A DNA stretch of 7,855 nt from an uncultured Kordia sp. (GCA_913054565.1 CAJXHW010000077.1:1-7855), one strand, 5' to 3'; shown: positions 1 through 6,148, numbered from the stretch's first letter. Numbers and translations are program-made. Notes: generated by a model not told the origin, from the sequence alone.

Positions 1-144
1 ACTGGGCACCATTGTACAGAACCATTAATGGATAGATTTGAAATTCCCGGAACTGCACTTGCCTCTTTTGCCTTTTATAATACTTTTGAAGAAGTTGATA
101 TTTTTATAAATGCTCTGAAAAGAGCAATTAAAATGTTATTGTAA
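1..144 (+). CDS. sufS: Cysteine desulfurase SufS, C-terminal fragment (5' end outside the window)
   Basis: This is the last 47 codons of a group II cysteine desulfurase, a PLP enzyme that takes sulfur from L-cysteine to form alanine and an enzyme persulfide for Fe-S cluster building. The frame is open from base 1 and begins TGHHCTEPLMDRF, the family's signature around the catalytic cysteine; that Cys is codon 5 (bases 13-15). It continues with PGTALASFAFYNT and a final helix, as in E. coli SufS. The stop is one base before the sufE start, so the two are almost certainly co-transcribed. By analogy with other flavobacterial suf loci, sufB, sufC and sufD probably lie upstream, but that is inference. 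The N-terminal part, including the PLP lysine, is not visible. The family call is firm because of the Cys motif and the SufE neighbour. Confidence 0.95.
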   Translation, partial: TGHHCTEPLMDRFEIPGTALASFAFYNTFEEVDIFINALKRAIKMLL

Positions 145-145
145 C

Positions 146-568
146 ATGACTATAAAGGAGATACAAGACAAAATAATAGATGAATTTGCTCTATTTGATG
201 AGTGGATGGATAAATATGAGCACATCATTGAATTAGGGAAAGATCTACCTATTATTTCAGAAAGTAATAAAACTGAGGATAACCTAATAAAAGGTTGCCA
301 AAGTAGAGTTTGGTTACAGGCTGATTTAGTTGATGGTAAAATTATTTTCACTGCAGATAGTGATGCAATTATTACTAAAGGAATTATAGCATTAGTAATA
401 AGAGTATTTTCACATCATACTCCAAAAGAAATTGCACAATCTGATTTGTTTTTTATTGATCAAATTGGGTTAAAAGAACATTTATCACCAACTAGAGCAA
501 ATGGCTTAGTGAGCATGATAAAAGAAATTAAGATGTATGCAATTGCATTTCAAACACAAGTAAATTAA
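146..568 (+). CDS. sufE: SufE, cysteine desulfurase sulfur acceptor
   Basis: A 140-residue protein of the SufE family, close to the usual length of about 140. SufE accepts the persulfide sulfur from SufS on its own cysteine, stimulates the desulfurase and passes sulfur to the SufBCD scaffold in the cytoplasm. The acceptor is Cys51 in the motif LIKGCQSRVWL (about residues 48-57), the same position as in E. coli SufE. The C-terminal motif HLSPTRANGL (112-121) is also typical of the family. The ATG starts one base after the sufS stop and the stop is one base before the next gene, a tight operon arrangement. No Shine-Dalgarno sequence precedes the start, which is normal in this phylum. A purine-rich stretch just inside the gene (about 153-160) lies after this ATG and has no sensible start behind it. 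Confidence 0.95.
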   Translation: MTIKEIQDKIIDEFALFDEWMDKYEHIIELGKDLPIISESNKTEDNLIKGCQSRVWLQADLVDGKIIFTADSDAIITKGIIALVIRVFSHHTPKEIAQSDLFFIDQIGLKEHLSPTRANGLVSMIKEIKMYAIAFQTQVN

Positions 569-569
569 T

Positions 570-899
570 ATGTCAGAAGAACAAACAATAGATGTTGCAG
601 AGTTGGGTGAGAAAATTGTGAGAGTTATCAAAACAATTTATGATCCTGAAATTCCGGTTGATATATATGAATTGGGATTAATTTATGATGTGATGGTCAA
701 TGAGGACTATGATGTTAAAGTATTAATGACCTTAACAACACCTAATTGCCCAGTAGCCGAAACCTTACCAAAGGAGGTTGAAGATAAAGTGAAAACAATT
801 AATGGTATTAAAGACTGTGAAGTTGAAATCACTTTTGAGCCAGCATGGACAAAAGATTTAATGAGTGATGAAGCAAAATTAGAATTAGGAATGCTCTAA
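570..899 (+). CDS. sufT: SufT-like MIP18/DUF59 family Fe-S assembly protein
   Basis: A 109-residue single-domain protein of the MIP18 (DUF59) family. Motifs in order are YDPEIPVDIYELGLIYD (24-40), LTTPNCP (55-61) with Cys60, and a C-terminal FEPAW (89-93). Cys60 is the conserved family cysteine, and a second one lies at Cys83. Bacterial SufT and its eukaryotic relative CIA2/MIP18 help mature Fe-S proteins, probably in cluster delivery; the exact reaction is not settled. Its place one base after sufE supports the SUF assignment over PaaD, the phenylacetate-pathway member of the same family. There is no ATPase domain, so it is not the Mrp/ApbC fusion form. A hairpin terminator follows closely. 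The gene symbol is by family and context only. Confidence 0.85.
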   Translation: MSEEQTIDVAELGEKIVRVIKTIYDPEIPVDIYELGLIYDVMVNEDYDVKVLMTLTTPNCPVAETLPKEVEDKVKTINGIKDCEVEITFEPAWTKDLMSDEAKLELGML

Positions 900-921
900 A
901 ATCATTTTTTAAAAATACTAT

Positions 922-951
922 AATTCCTGCTTCTTGCAGGAATTTCTTTTT
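922..951 (+). terminator. Rho-independent terminator after sufT
   Basis: A perfect 9-bp stem, AATTCCTGC (922-930) paired with GCAGGAATT (936-944), closes a 5-base loop TTCTT. The T-rich tail TCTTTTT follows. It lies 22 bases after the sufT stop and fits an intrinsic terminator or attenuator for the suf transcript. The stem is only moderately GC-rich, so some read-through into the DUF2480 gene is plausible. Confidence 0.75.
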
Positions 952-965
952 AGAGTTCAATTGAA

Positions 966-975
966 TTTAAACTAA
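966..975 (+). promoter_or_regulatory. Leader motif TTTAAACTAA before the DUF2480 gene
   Basis: The 10-mer TTTAAACTAA ends five bases before the DUF2480 ATG. The same 10-mer sits at the same distance before the DUF3078 ATG (1566-1575). It may be a translation-initiation element of the A-rich kind used where Shine-Dalgarno pairing is absent. That role is inferred; AT-rich composition makes chance possible. Confidence 0.35.
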
Positions 976-980
976 ATAGA

Positions 981-1487
981 ATGGGAGAAATTAGAAATAA
1001 AGTTGCCGAAAACACCAAACTTGTAACGTTTGATTTAGAAGATTATTACATAATTGGAAACCGTGTGCAAGTTGATATTTCCCAGTGGTTAGATCAAGGG
1101 TTTATTCTTAGAGAAAAAGAATTTAGAGCAGCATTAGATGCTCATAATTGGGAACAATACCAAGACTACTATGTTGCAGTAAATTGTAGTACAGAGGCCA
1201 TTATACCTGCATGGGCATTTATGCTGTTTACAGTTAAGGCTACAACCTTTGCTAAAAAAGTAATTATAGGAGATTTGGAGGCGTTAGAAACATCACTATA
1301 TAACTCTGAAATAGAGGGGCTTGATGTTGAACCTTATAAAGATAAATTTGTTATTATTAAAGGTTGTGCTAACAAACCAGTACCACAAAGCGCTTATGTA
1401 AATATCACAAGTAAACTTATTACAGTTGCTAAATCTATAATGTATGGTGAAGCGTGTTCATCTGTACCCTTATATAGAAAAAAATAA
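981..1487 (+). CDS. DUF2480 family protein, suf-linked, function unknown
   Basis: A 168-residue soluble protein with no signal peptide or membrane segment. I recognise it as DUF2480, a Bacteroidetes family with no established function that commonly follows suf genes. Recognisable stretches are KLVTFDLEDYY (13-23), LREKEFRAALDAH (43-55), AVNCSTEAIIPAWA (66-79), VIIKGCANKPVP (124-135) and SIMYGEACSSVPLY (152-165). Each of the last three holds one of its three cysteines (Cys69, Cys129, Cys159). Such cysteines could bind a metal or cluster or carry a thiol chemistry, but that is inference. The ATG at 981 follows a terminator hairpin by 29 bases, and I find no clear -33/-7 promoter between them, so the gene may depend on read-through from suf. 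The leader carries TTTAAACTAA, also seen before the next gene. Confidence 0.85.
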   Translation: MGEIRNKVAENTKLVTFDLEDYYIIGNRVQVDISQWLDQGFILREKEFRAALDAHNWEQYQDYYVAVNCSTEAIIPAWAFMLFTVKATTFAKKVIIGDLEALETSLYNSEIEGLDVEPYKDKFVIIKGCANKPVPQSAYVNITSKLITVAKSIMYGEACSSVPLYRKK

Positions 1488-1508
1488 AAACCCAATCATT
1501 TGTAAAAC

Positions 1509-1520
1509 ACTTAATTAAGT
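1509..1520. promoter_or_regulatory. 12-bp perfect palindrome, possible operator
   Basis: ACTTAATTAAGT is a perfect 12-bp inverted repeat directly upstream of the proposed -33 element of the DUF3078 promoter. It could bind a dimeric regulator. It has no loop and no GC-rich stem, so it is a poor terminator. AT-rich DNA produces such palindromes fairly often. Confidence 0.3.
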
Positions 1521-1522
1521 AA

Positions 1523-1554
1523 TTTTGCTAATAATTTTGCATTGTATATATTTG
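1523..1554 (+). promoter_or_regulatory. Bacteroidetes-type promoter of the DUF3078 gene
   Basis: TTTTG (1523-1527) and TATATTTG (1547-1554) are separated by 19 bp. They match the -33 (TTTG/TTG) and -7 (TAnnTTTG) elements recognised by the Bacteroidetes primary sigma factor. The -7 box lies 26 bases before the ATG, leaving a short AT-rich leader. The sequence TAATTTTGC occurs twice here, at 1520-1528 and 1532-1540, twelve bases apart; only the first copy has standard spacing to the -7 box. Confidence 0.75.
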
Positions 1555-1565
1555 CCGACTAAATT

Positions 1566-1575
1566 TTTAAACTAA
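1566..1575 (+). promoter_or_regulatory. Leader motif TTTAAACTAA before the DUF3078 gene
   Basis: This is the second copy of the 10-mer found before the DUF2480 gene, again ending five bases before the ATG. It lies downstream of the proposed -7 box, so it would be in the transcribed leader. A role in translation start is inferred only. Confidence 0.35.
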
Positions 1576-1580
1576 TTTTT

Positions 1581-2444
1581 ATGAAAAGAATAGTATTTGC
1601 ATTTGCCCTAACGTTAATTTCTAGTAGCTTATTTGCTCAAGAAGAGGTAGCTAAAGATTCGATAAAAGACGGATGGAAAAGAGGTGGTAATGTATTAATC
1701 ACATTCAATCAATCTGCATTTAATAATGAATGGACAGCTGGAGGTATTGGAAACATTGCAGCTAATATTTTAGTGAACTACGATTTCAATTACACAAAAG
1801 GGAACTTAATTTGGGATAATAAATTAATAGCTGATTACGGAGTTAATAAAAATGATGGTGATGACACTTTTAAAAAGAATAATGACCGTTTAGAATTAAA
1901 CTCATTAGTAGGTAAAAAAATGAAAGGACACTGGTACTATTCATTTTACTTCAATATGAAAACACAAATGGATAAAGGTTTTGCATATGATGATAATAAC
2001 GCTGCAATAGGAGCAACATCACATTTCTTTTCTCCTGTATATTTTCAGGCTGGACCAGGTTTTTTATGGAAAAAATCAGATAATTTTCACGTAAACATTT
2101 CACCAGCCGCGTCAAAATTAATTATAGTACATAAGGAATTTGCAGGTGCTTTTGGAACAGAACCAGGAGATACTGAACGTTTTGAATTAGGAGCTGCTGT
2201 AAGAGGATATTACAAAGTAGACTTGATGAAGAACATTTCTATGGAAAACATTTTAGCATTATATTCTAACTATTTAGAAGATGCTCAAAATGTAGATGTA
2301 GATTACACAATGAACTTAGCAATGCAGGTAAATAAATACATTTCTGCAAACTTAACGTTTCAAGCTATCTACGATGATAACACACAACGCAACGGTTTCC
2401 AAATTAGAGAAACTTTTGGTTTAGGGTTTAACTATGCGTTCTAA
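1581..2444 (+). CDS. DUF3078 family protein, probable outer-membrane beta-barrel
   Basis: A 287-residue exported protein. The N-terminus has a Sec signal peptide: MKR, a hydrophobic core and SSLFA, with likely cleavage after Ala19. The mature part matches DUF3078, a Bacteroidetes family of predicted outer-membrane proteins: GGNVLITFNQSAFNNEW (35-51), AGGIGNIAANILVNYDFNY (53-71), then many alternating amphipathic strands rich in Tyr, Phe, Asn and Gly. It ends FGLGFNYAF, with the terminal Phe usual for proteins inserted by the BAM machinery. No substrate or partner can be read from the sequence. The signal peptide fixes the start at this ATG. It has its own promoter and a strong terminator, so it is probably a separate transcript even though it follows the suf genes. 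Its position next to suf need not mean a shared role. Confidence 0.85.
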   Translation: MKRIVFAFALTLISSSLFAQEEVAKDSIKDGWKRGGNVLITFNQSAFNNEWTAGGIGNIAANILVNYDFNYTKGNLIWDNKLIADYGVNKNDGDDTFKKNNDRLELNSLVGKKMKGHWYYSFYFNMKTQMDKGFAYDDNNAAIGATSHFFSPVYFQAGPGFLWKKSDNFHVNISPAASKLIIVHKEFAGAFGTEPGDTERFELGAAVRGYYKVDLMKNISMENILALYSNYLEDAQNVDVDYTMNLAMQVNKYISANLTFQAIYDDNTQRNGFQIRETFGLGFNYAF

Positions 2445-2462
2445 GACCATATCAATACATAT

Positions 2463-2496
2463 AAAAAAAGGCTCGCTAAATAGCGAGCCTTTTTTT
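2463..2496. terminator. Bidirectional terminator between the DUF3078 gene and hflX
   Basis: A perfect 8-bp GC-rich stem, GGCTCGCT (2470-2477) paired with AGCGAGCC (2482-2489), has the tetraloop AAAT. Seven As stand before it and seven Ts after, so it works as an intrinsic terminator on either strand. It sits between the ends of two convergent genes, 18 bases after the DUF3078 stop and 24 bases beyond the hflX stop at 2521. Confidence 0.93.
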
Positions 2497-2520
2497 ATTG
2501 TAGAAATTTTGTTGAGTTCA

Positions 2521-3735
2521 TTATGCAAAATTTTCATCATAATCTGGGTATAAAAACTTGTTGTAAGGAAACCGCGTTATATGAATACGTCTTACTTCAC
2601 GATACACACGTTTCTTAAAATCTTCAATATTTTCTGCTTCTGTTGCAGATATGAATAGCGCATTGTCGCCAATATCATTCATCCAAGTTTCTTTCCAATC
2701 GTCTAAAGTGTAATGTGCTTTTGTGCGTTCTGTAACAATATCATCTTCATCAATTGTTTCATACTCGTAGGCATCAATTTTATTAAAGACCATTATTGTT
2801 GGTTTATCGGCACTTTTAATTTCCCCTAAAATACCATTCACAGATTCAATTTGATCTTCAAAGGTGTCATGAGAAATATCAACAACATGTAATAAGATGT
2901 CAGCTTCTCTAACCTCGTCTAGTGTACTTTTAAATGAATCTACAAGTTGAGTTGGTAGCTTACGAATAAACCCTACAGTATCACTTAATAAAAAGGGTAA
3001 ATTTTTAATAACAACTTTACGTACTGTAGTGTCTAAAGTGGCAAATAATTTATTTTCAGCAAACACATCAGATTTTGCAATGACATTCATTAATGTTGAT
3101 TTACCAACATTGGTATATCCTACTAAGGCTACACGAATGAGCTCACCTCTATTACTACGCTGCGTTGCCATTTGCTTATCAATACTCGCCATTTTCTTTC
3201 TTAGTAAAGAAATTTTATCACGCACAATACGTCTATCTGTTTCAATTTCTGTTTCTCCAGGACCACGCATTCCAATACCACCTCTTTGACGCTCTAAGTG
3301 AGTCCAAAGTCCTGTTAAACGCGGTAAAAAATATTGGTATTGTGCTAGCTCTACCTGAGTTCGTGCATAAGATGTTTGTGCACGTTGTGCAAAAATATCA
3401 AGAATTAATAGGGTTCGATCTAAGATTTTACAATCTAGAACACGTTCAATATTTTTTTGTTGAGAAGGTGTTAATTCATCATCAAAAATGGCCGTTCCAA
3501 TATCATTTTGTTCAATAAACAAGCGTACTTCTTCTAATTTACCTGTACCAATAAATGTTTTGGCATTAGGCATGTCCATACGTTGGGTAAAGCGTTTTTT
3601 AACATCACCTCCCGCAGTATAGGTTAAAAACTCTAACTCATCTAAATACTCTTTAGATTTCTCTTCATTTTGAAGTCGTGTAATTATTCCAATAAGCACT
3701 ACATTTTCATGCTCAATTTGTTTCTTTTCTATCAT
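2521..3735 (-). CDS. hflX: Ribosome-associated GTPase HflX
   Basis: A 404-residue GTPase of the HflX family. HflX binds the large ribosomal subunit and splits or rescues stalled ribosomes, notably under heat and other stress. The N-terminal HflX domain (about 10-145) is followed by a coiled linker, with the family's glycine motif GGIGMRGPGETEIETDRR at 152-169. The G domain is complete: G1 GYTNVGKST (206-214), G2 around TLDTT (233-237), G3 DTVGF (252-256), G4 NKID (318-321) and G5 SAT (363-365). All nucleotide-binding residues look intact. The stretch between G4 and G5 is about 41 residues, acidic and then Trp-containing, longer than in E. coli HflX. The C-terminus is short. The gene is transcribed alone toward a shared terminator and is divergent from the endonuclease/phosphatase gene. 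Its promoter is not clear. Confidence 0.96.
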   Translation of the reverse strand: MIEKKQIEHENVVLIGIITRLQNEEKSKEYLDELEFLTYTAGGDVKKRFTQRMDMPNAKTFIGTGKLEEVRLFIEQNDIGTAIFDDELTPSQQKNIERVLDCKILDRTLLILDIFAQRAQTSYARTQVELAQYQYFLPRLTGLWTHLERQRGGIGMRGPGETEIETDRRIVRDKISLLRKKMASIDKQMATQRSNRGELIRVALVGYTNVGKSTLMNVIAKSDVFAENKLFATLDTTVRKVVIKNLPFLLSDTVGFIRKLPTQLVDSFKSTLDEVREADILLHVVDISHDTFEDQIESVNGILGEIKSADKPTIMVFNKIDAYEYETIDEDDIVTERTKAHYTLDDWKETWMNDIGDNALFISATEAENIEDFKKRVYREVRRIHITRFPYNKFLYPDYDENFA

Positions 3736-3815
3736 AATTCAAATTCGATGGTGTAAAATTACGTATAAGATTCTAATTTACTAATTTAGACAATCAAAAT
3801 AACATAGAAACCCAT
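3736..3815. promoter_or_regulatory. Divergent intergenic region of hflX and the EEP-family gene
   Basis: These 80 bases must hold the start signals of two divergent genes. I see no full TTTG/TAnnTTTG pair on either strand. The nearest partial -7 matches are TAATTTAG on + (3782-3789) and TAATTTTA on - (the complement of 3754-3761). CTAATTTA is repeated in tandem at 3773-3788. Promoter activity is inferred from gene layout only. Confidence 0.35.
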
Positions 3816-4760
3816 ATGAATTCCATAGTTACTATTGCCTTTTATAATCTTGAAAATTTATTCGACACAAAAGATGATCCCAACACTCTGGATCGTGATT
3901 TTTTACCTTGGGGTAAAAGGTTTTGGACTGAAAGAAAATACCGAAAAAAAGTATTTAAGATGGGTAAAGCAATTTCTAATATAGCTAAAAACAGAACAGG
4001 AAAATCCCCTGCTTTGGTAGGGCTTGCAGAGGTTGAAAATGCAACTGTTGTTAAAGATTTAATAGAGAGTAAATATTTAAAAGAGTCTAATTATAATTTT
4101 GTGCATTATGATTCGCCAGATGAACGAGGTATAGATGTGGCTTTACTTGTAAATGAAGATTATTTTGAGGTTGAGTATTCTGAAACAATTCCAATTTCTA
4201 TTTATGAAAGTAATGGCGTAAAAGATTATACGCGAGATGCGTTATATGTGCAAGGATATTTAAATGATGAGGAAGTACACGTGTTTGTTTGTCATTGGCC
4301 ATCACGACGAGATGGTGCAGATTCAACAAGTCATAAGCGTATACAGGCTGCAGAGCAAGTGTCTGGTTTTATTGAAGCAAATGAAGGCATTAATGAACAG
4401 TCTAAAATCATTATCATGGGTGATTTTAATGATAATCCAGTAGATGTAAGCGTTAAAGAGTATTTAGTGACCGATACGTTGTACAATCCGTTTGAAAAAT
4501 TAATGAATATTACGCGAGGAAGCTTGAGTCATTATGCCAAATGGCATTTGTTTGATCAAATTATTTTTTCGCATAATTTTTTCAAGTTAGAAAAAGGTAA
4601 GCATGGTTTTCAAAGCGCTGAAATTTTTGATGCGCCATTTTTAACAGAATGGGAAGGCCGCAATAAAGGGGAGCCATTTAGAACCTTTAGTGGCAAACGC
4701 TATTTAGGAGGTTATAGTGATCATTTTCCGGTTTATATTAATTTGAGAAAAGTAGAGTAA
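3816..4760 (+). CDS. Endonuclease/exonuclease/phosphatase (EEP) family protein
   Basis: A 314-residue, complete EEP-fold hydrolase, a metal-dependent family that cleaves phosphodiester or phosphate-ester bonds in nucleic acids, lipids or small molecules. The catalytic set is visible in order: Asn11 in FYNLENLFD, Glu72 in GLAEVEN, His160 in CHWPSR, Asp203 and Asn205 in MGDFNDNP, and Asp302/His303 in YSDHFPV. This set supports an active enzyme but does not identify the substrate. The protein begins directly with the first catalytic strand and has no signal peptide, so it should be cytoplasmic, whereas many Bacteroidetes relatives are exported. The start is the first ATG before the conserved strand. 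It is divergent from hflX and separated from the next gene by 139 bases, so it is probably transcribed alone. Confidence 0.9.
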   Translation: MNSIVTIAFYNLENLFDTKDDPNTLDRDFLPWGKRFWTERKYRKKVFKMGKAISNIAKNRTGKSPALVGLAEVENATVVKDLIESKYLKESNYNFVHYDSPDERGIDVALLVNEDYFEVEYSETIPISIYESNGVKDYTRDALYVQGYLNDEEVHVFVCHWPSRRDGADSTSHKRIQAAEQVSGFIEANEGINEQSKIIIMGDFNDNPVDVSVKEYLVTDTLYNPFEKLMNITRGSLSHYAKWHLFDQIIFSHNFFKLEKGKHGFQSAEIFDAPFLTEWEGRNKGEPFRTFSGKRYLGGYSDHFPVYINLRKVE

Positions 4761-4787
4761 TTATTCATTACAGAGGAGTTATAATAT

Positions 4788-4823
4788 TGAGGAAGAAAAT
4801 CGTATTCCTCATCTTAAATTTTA
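4788..4823 (+). terminator. Possible weak terminator after the EEP-family gene
   Basis: TGAGGAA (4788-4794) pairs with TTCCTCA (4805-4811) around a 10-base loop. An imperfect T-rich tail (TCTTAAATTTTATT) follows. The stem is shorter and the loop larger than in the two strong terminators of this window, so the call is tentative. The rest of the 139-base gap has one 10-bp palindrome, TGATTAATCA (4837-4846), and no clear gene. Confidence 0.35.
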
Positions 4824-4899
4824 TTAGAAGAATTATTGATTAATCATCACTTTTCAAATTAAAATACTTTTATTTTGTCACCTGTTATTTTTTATAAAA

Positions 4900-5256
4900 A
4901 TGAAAAAATTTTACCACCTCTCTACATGTGATACATGCAAGCGTATTATTTCAGAGTTGAATTTACCTACAAATGTAGTATTACAAGATGTAAAAACGGA
5001 AACGATAACAATTGCTCAACTGGAAGAGATGCACACACTCTCTGGAAGTTACGAAGCGTTGTTTAGTAAACGTGCAAAATTGTATAAAGAAAAGGGCTTA
5101 AAGAATAAACTTCTTACTGAGGCAGATTATAAAGCATATATATTAGAACATTATACATTTTTAAAGCGCCCTGTTTTAATATTAGAGGATCGTATTTTTA
5201 TAGGGAATTCTAAGAAAACAATAGAATCAGCTAAAGAACGCCTTCATGTTAAGTAA
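4900..5256 (+). CDS. ArsC/Spx-family thioredoxin-fold protein with CxxC motif
   Basis: A 118-residue protein of the ArsC/Spx/YffB family, which has a thioredoxin fold with an inserted helical part. Near the N-terminus it has STCDTCKRI, giving a CxxC pair at Cys10 and Cys13. LKRPVL (88-93) holds the family's cis-proline, and IGNSKKTIE (101-109) is the usual C-terminal strand and helix. Classical arsenate reductases have one catalytic Cys here (CGTSR type). A CxxC is more like Spx-type members, so the usual annotation 'arsenate reductase' should be treated with care; a general thiol redox role is more likely. No ars genes are nearby. Its end overlaps the next gene by 11 bases, pointing to co-transcription and perhaps translational coupling. 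Upstream, TTATTTTG (4870-4877) is a near match to the -7 element but has no convincing -33 partner. Confidence 0.85.
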   Translation: MKKFYHLSTCDTCKRIISELNLPTNVVLQDVKTETITIAQLEEMHTLSGSYEALFSKRAKLYKEKGLKNKLLTEADYKAYILEHYTFLKRPVLILEDRIFIGNSKKTIESAKERLHVK

Positions 5257-6148
5257 AAATAATTTTGCCTTTGTAGCTGCATTTTTAGTTCAGGTGTTTT
5301 ATGGTGTAACTTTCACATTTGCTAATGATGTCATAGATGGGGGGTATATAAAACCATATGGTTTTATATTATTACGCTTATTTGGTGCCACACTTTTATT
5401 TTGGTTGTTTGGTTTTATAGCTCCAAAAGAACGTGTAGCCACAAGAGATTATTTCATATTCATGGCTGCAGCATTTTTTGGGGTTGCCCTGAATATGCTA
5501 ACGTTTTTTAAAGGACTGTCTTATACCACACCAATTCACGCCTCAGTAATTATGGTGGTTGTGCCTATATTAGTCTTGTTGATGTCAGCATTCATATTAA
5601 AAGAAAAAATTACATCTATAAAGGTTATTGGTGTGATTCTAGGACTTTTAGGGGCTTTAATATTAACCCTATACGGTAAATCTGCAGTAGCTACAGATAA
5701 CATTTTATTAGGCAATTTTTTAGTGTTTATTAATGCAGTATCTTATAGTATCTATATTATTATCATTAAACAATTAACGAGTAAATACCACCCTTTTACA
5801 TTTATAAAATGGCTTTTCTTGTTTGGTTTACTAATGGTTGTACCATTTGGTTATACAGAATTAAGAGAGGTTGTATGGGTAACGTTTACGCCATACATAT
5901 ATTTTTCAGTAGCTTTTGTTATTGTAGCTGCCACCTTTGGAACATACATATTAAATCCGCTTGCCTTAAGACAGTTAAGAGCATCGACAGTAAGTACGTT
6001 TTTGTATTTGCAGCCTGTAATTGCTGGGATATTTGCTATTATGATGGGAAGTGATACTTTAAATACCACAAAGCTAATTGCAGCAGTATTAATTTTTATT
6101 GGTGTATATTTAGTGAGTAAACCTAATAAAAAGGTAAAAGCTGTTTAA
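5246..6148 (+). CDS. EamA/DMT-family transporter
   Basis: A 300-residue inner-membrane protein with about ten hydrophobic helices arranged as two EamA repeats (about 8-143 and 155-293), the standard form of the drug/metabolite transporter superfamily. Family features are the GLSYTTPIHASVI segment (90-102) at the start of helix 4 of the first repeat, and the matching LRQLRASTVSTFLYLQPV segment (241-258) in the second. The C-terminus is short and basic (KPNKKVKAV), in line with the positive-inside rule. These proteins usually export amino acids, metabolites or drugs, but the substrate cannot be told from sequence. The start overlaps the preceding gene by 11 bases, and the stop shares one base with the next ATG (TAATG), so all three genes are likely one transcription unit. 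Confidence 0.92.
   Translation: MLSKNNFAFVAAFLVQVFYGVTFTFANDVIDGGYIKPYGFILLRLFGATLLFWLFGFIAPKERVATRDYFIFMAAAFFGVALNMLTFFKGLSYTTPIHASVIMVVVPILVLLMSAFILKEKITSIKVIGVILGLLGALILTLYGKSAVATDNILLGNFLVFINAVSYSIYIIIIKQLTSKYHPFTFIKWLFLFGLLMVVPFGYTELREVVWVTFTPYIYFSVAFVIVAATFGTYILNPLALRQLRASTVSTFLYLQPVIAGIFAIMMGSDTLNTTKLIAAVLIFIGVYLVSKPNKKVKAV

Noticed and set aside
153..160. TAAAGGAG just inside sufE as a ribosome binding site for a later start
   Set aside because: The next in-frame ATG is too far away and would drop the conserved N-terminal helix. The ATG at 146 also fits the tight spacing after sufS.
136..351. 71-codon open frame on the - strand across sufE
   Set aside because: It is fully antisense to a clear sufE gene and its translation resembles no family. 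It is a shadow frame.
771..777. Perfect AAGGAGG Shine-Dalgarno-like sequence inside sufT
   Set aside because: It encodes part of the conserved sufT frame and has no start codon with an open frame at a suitable distance. Such leaders are also little used in this phylum.
3029..3518. Two + strand open frames (86 and 117 codons) inside hflX
   Set aside because: Both are antisense to well-conserved HflX motifs, and their translations show only reverse-frame composition.
4870..4877. TTATTTTG as a -7 promoter box of the ArsC/Spx-like gene
   Set aside because: It misses one core base of TAnnTTTG and no TTG/TTTG lies at proper spacing upstream, so I did not list it as a promoter.
5809..6069. Open frames in other frames within the EamA transporter gene, on both strands
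   Set aside because: They overlap conserved transporter helices and have no family resemblance, so they are shadows.
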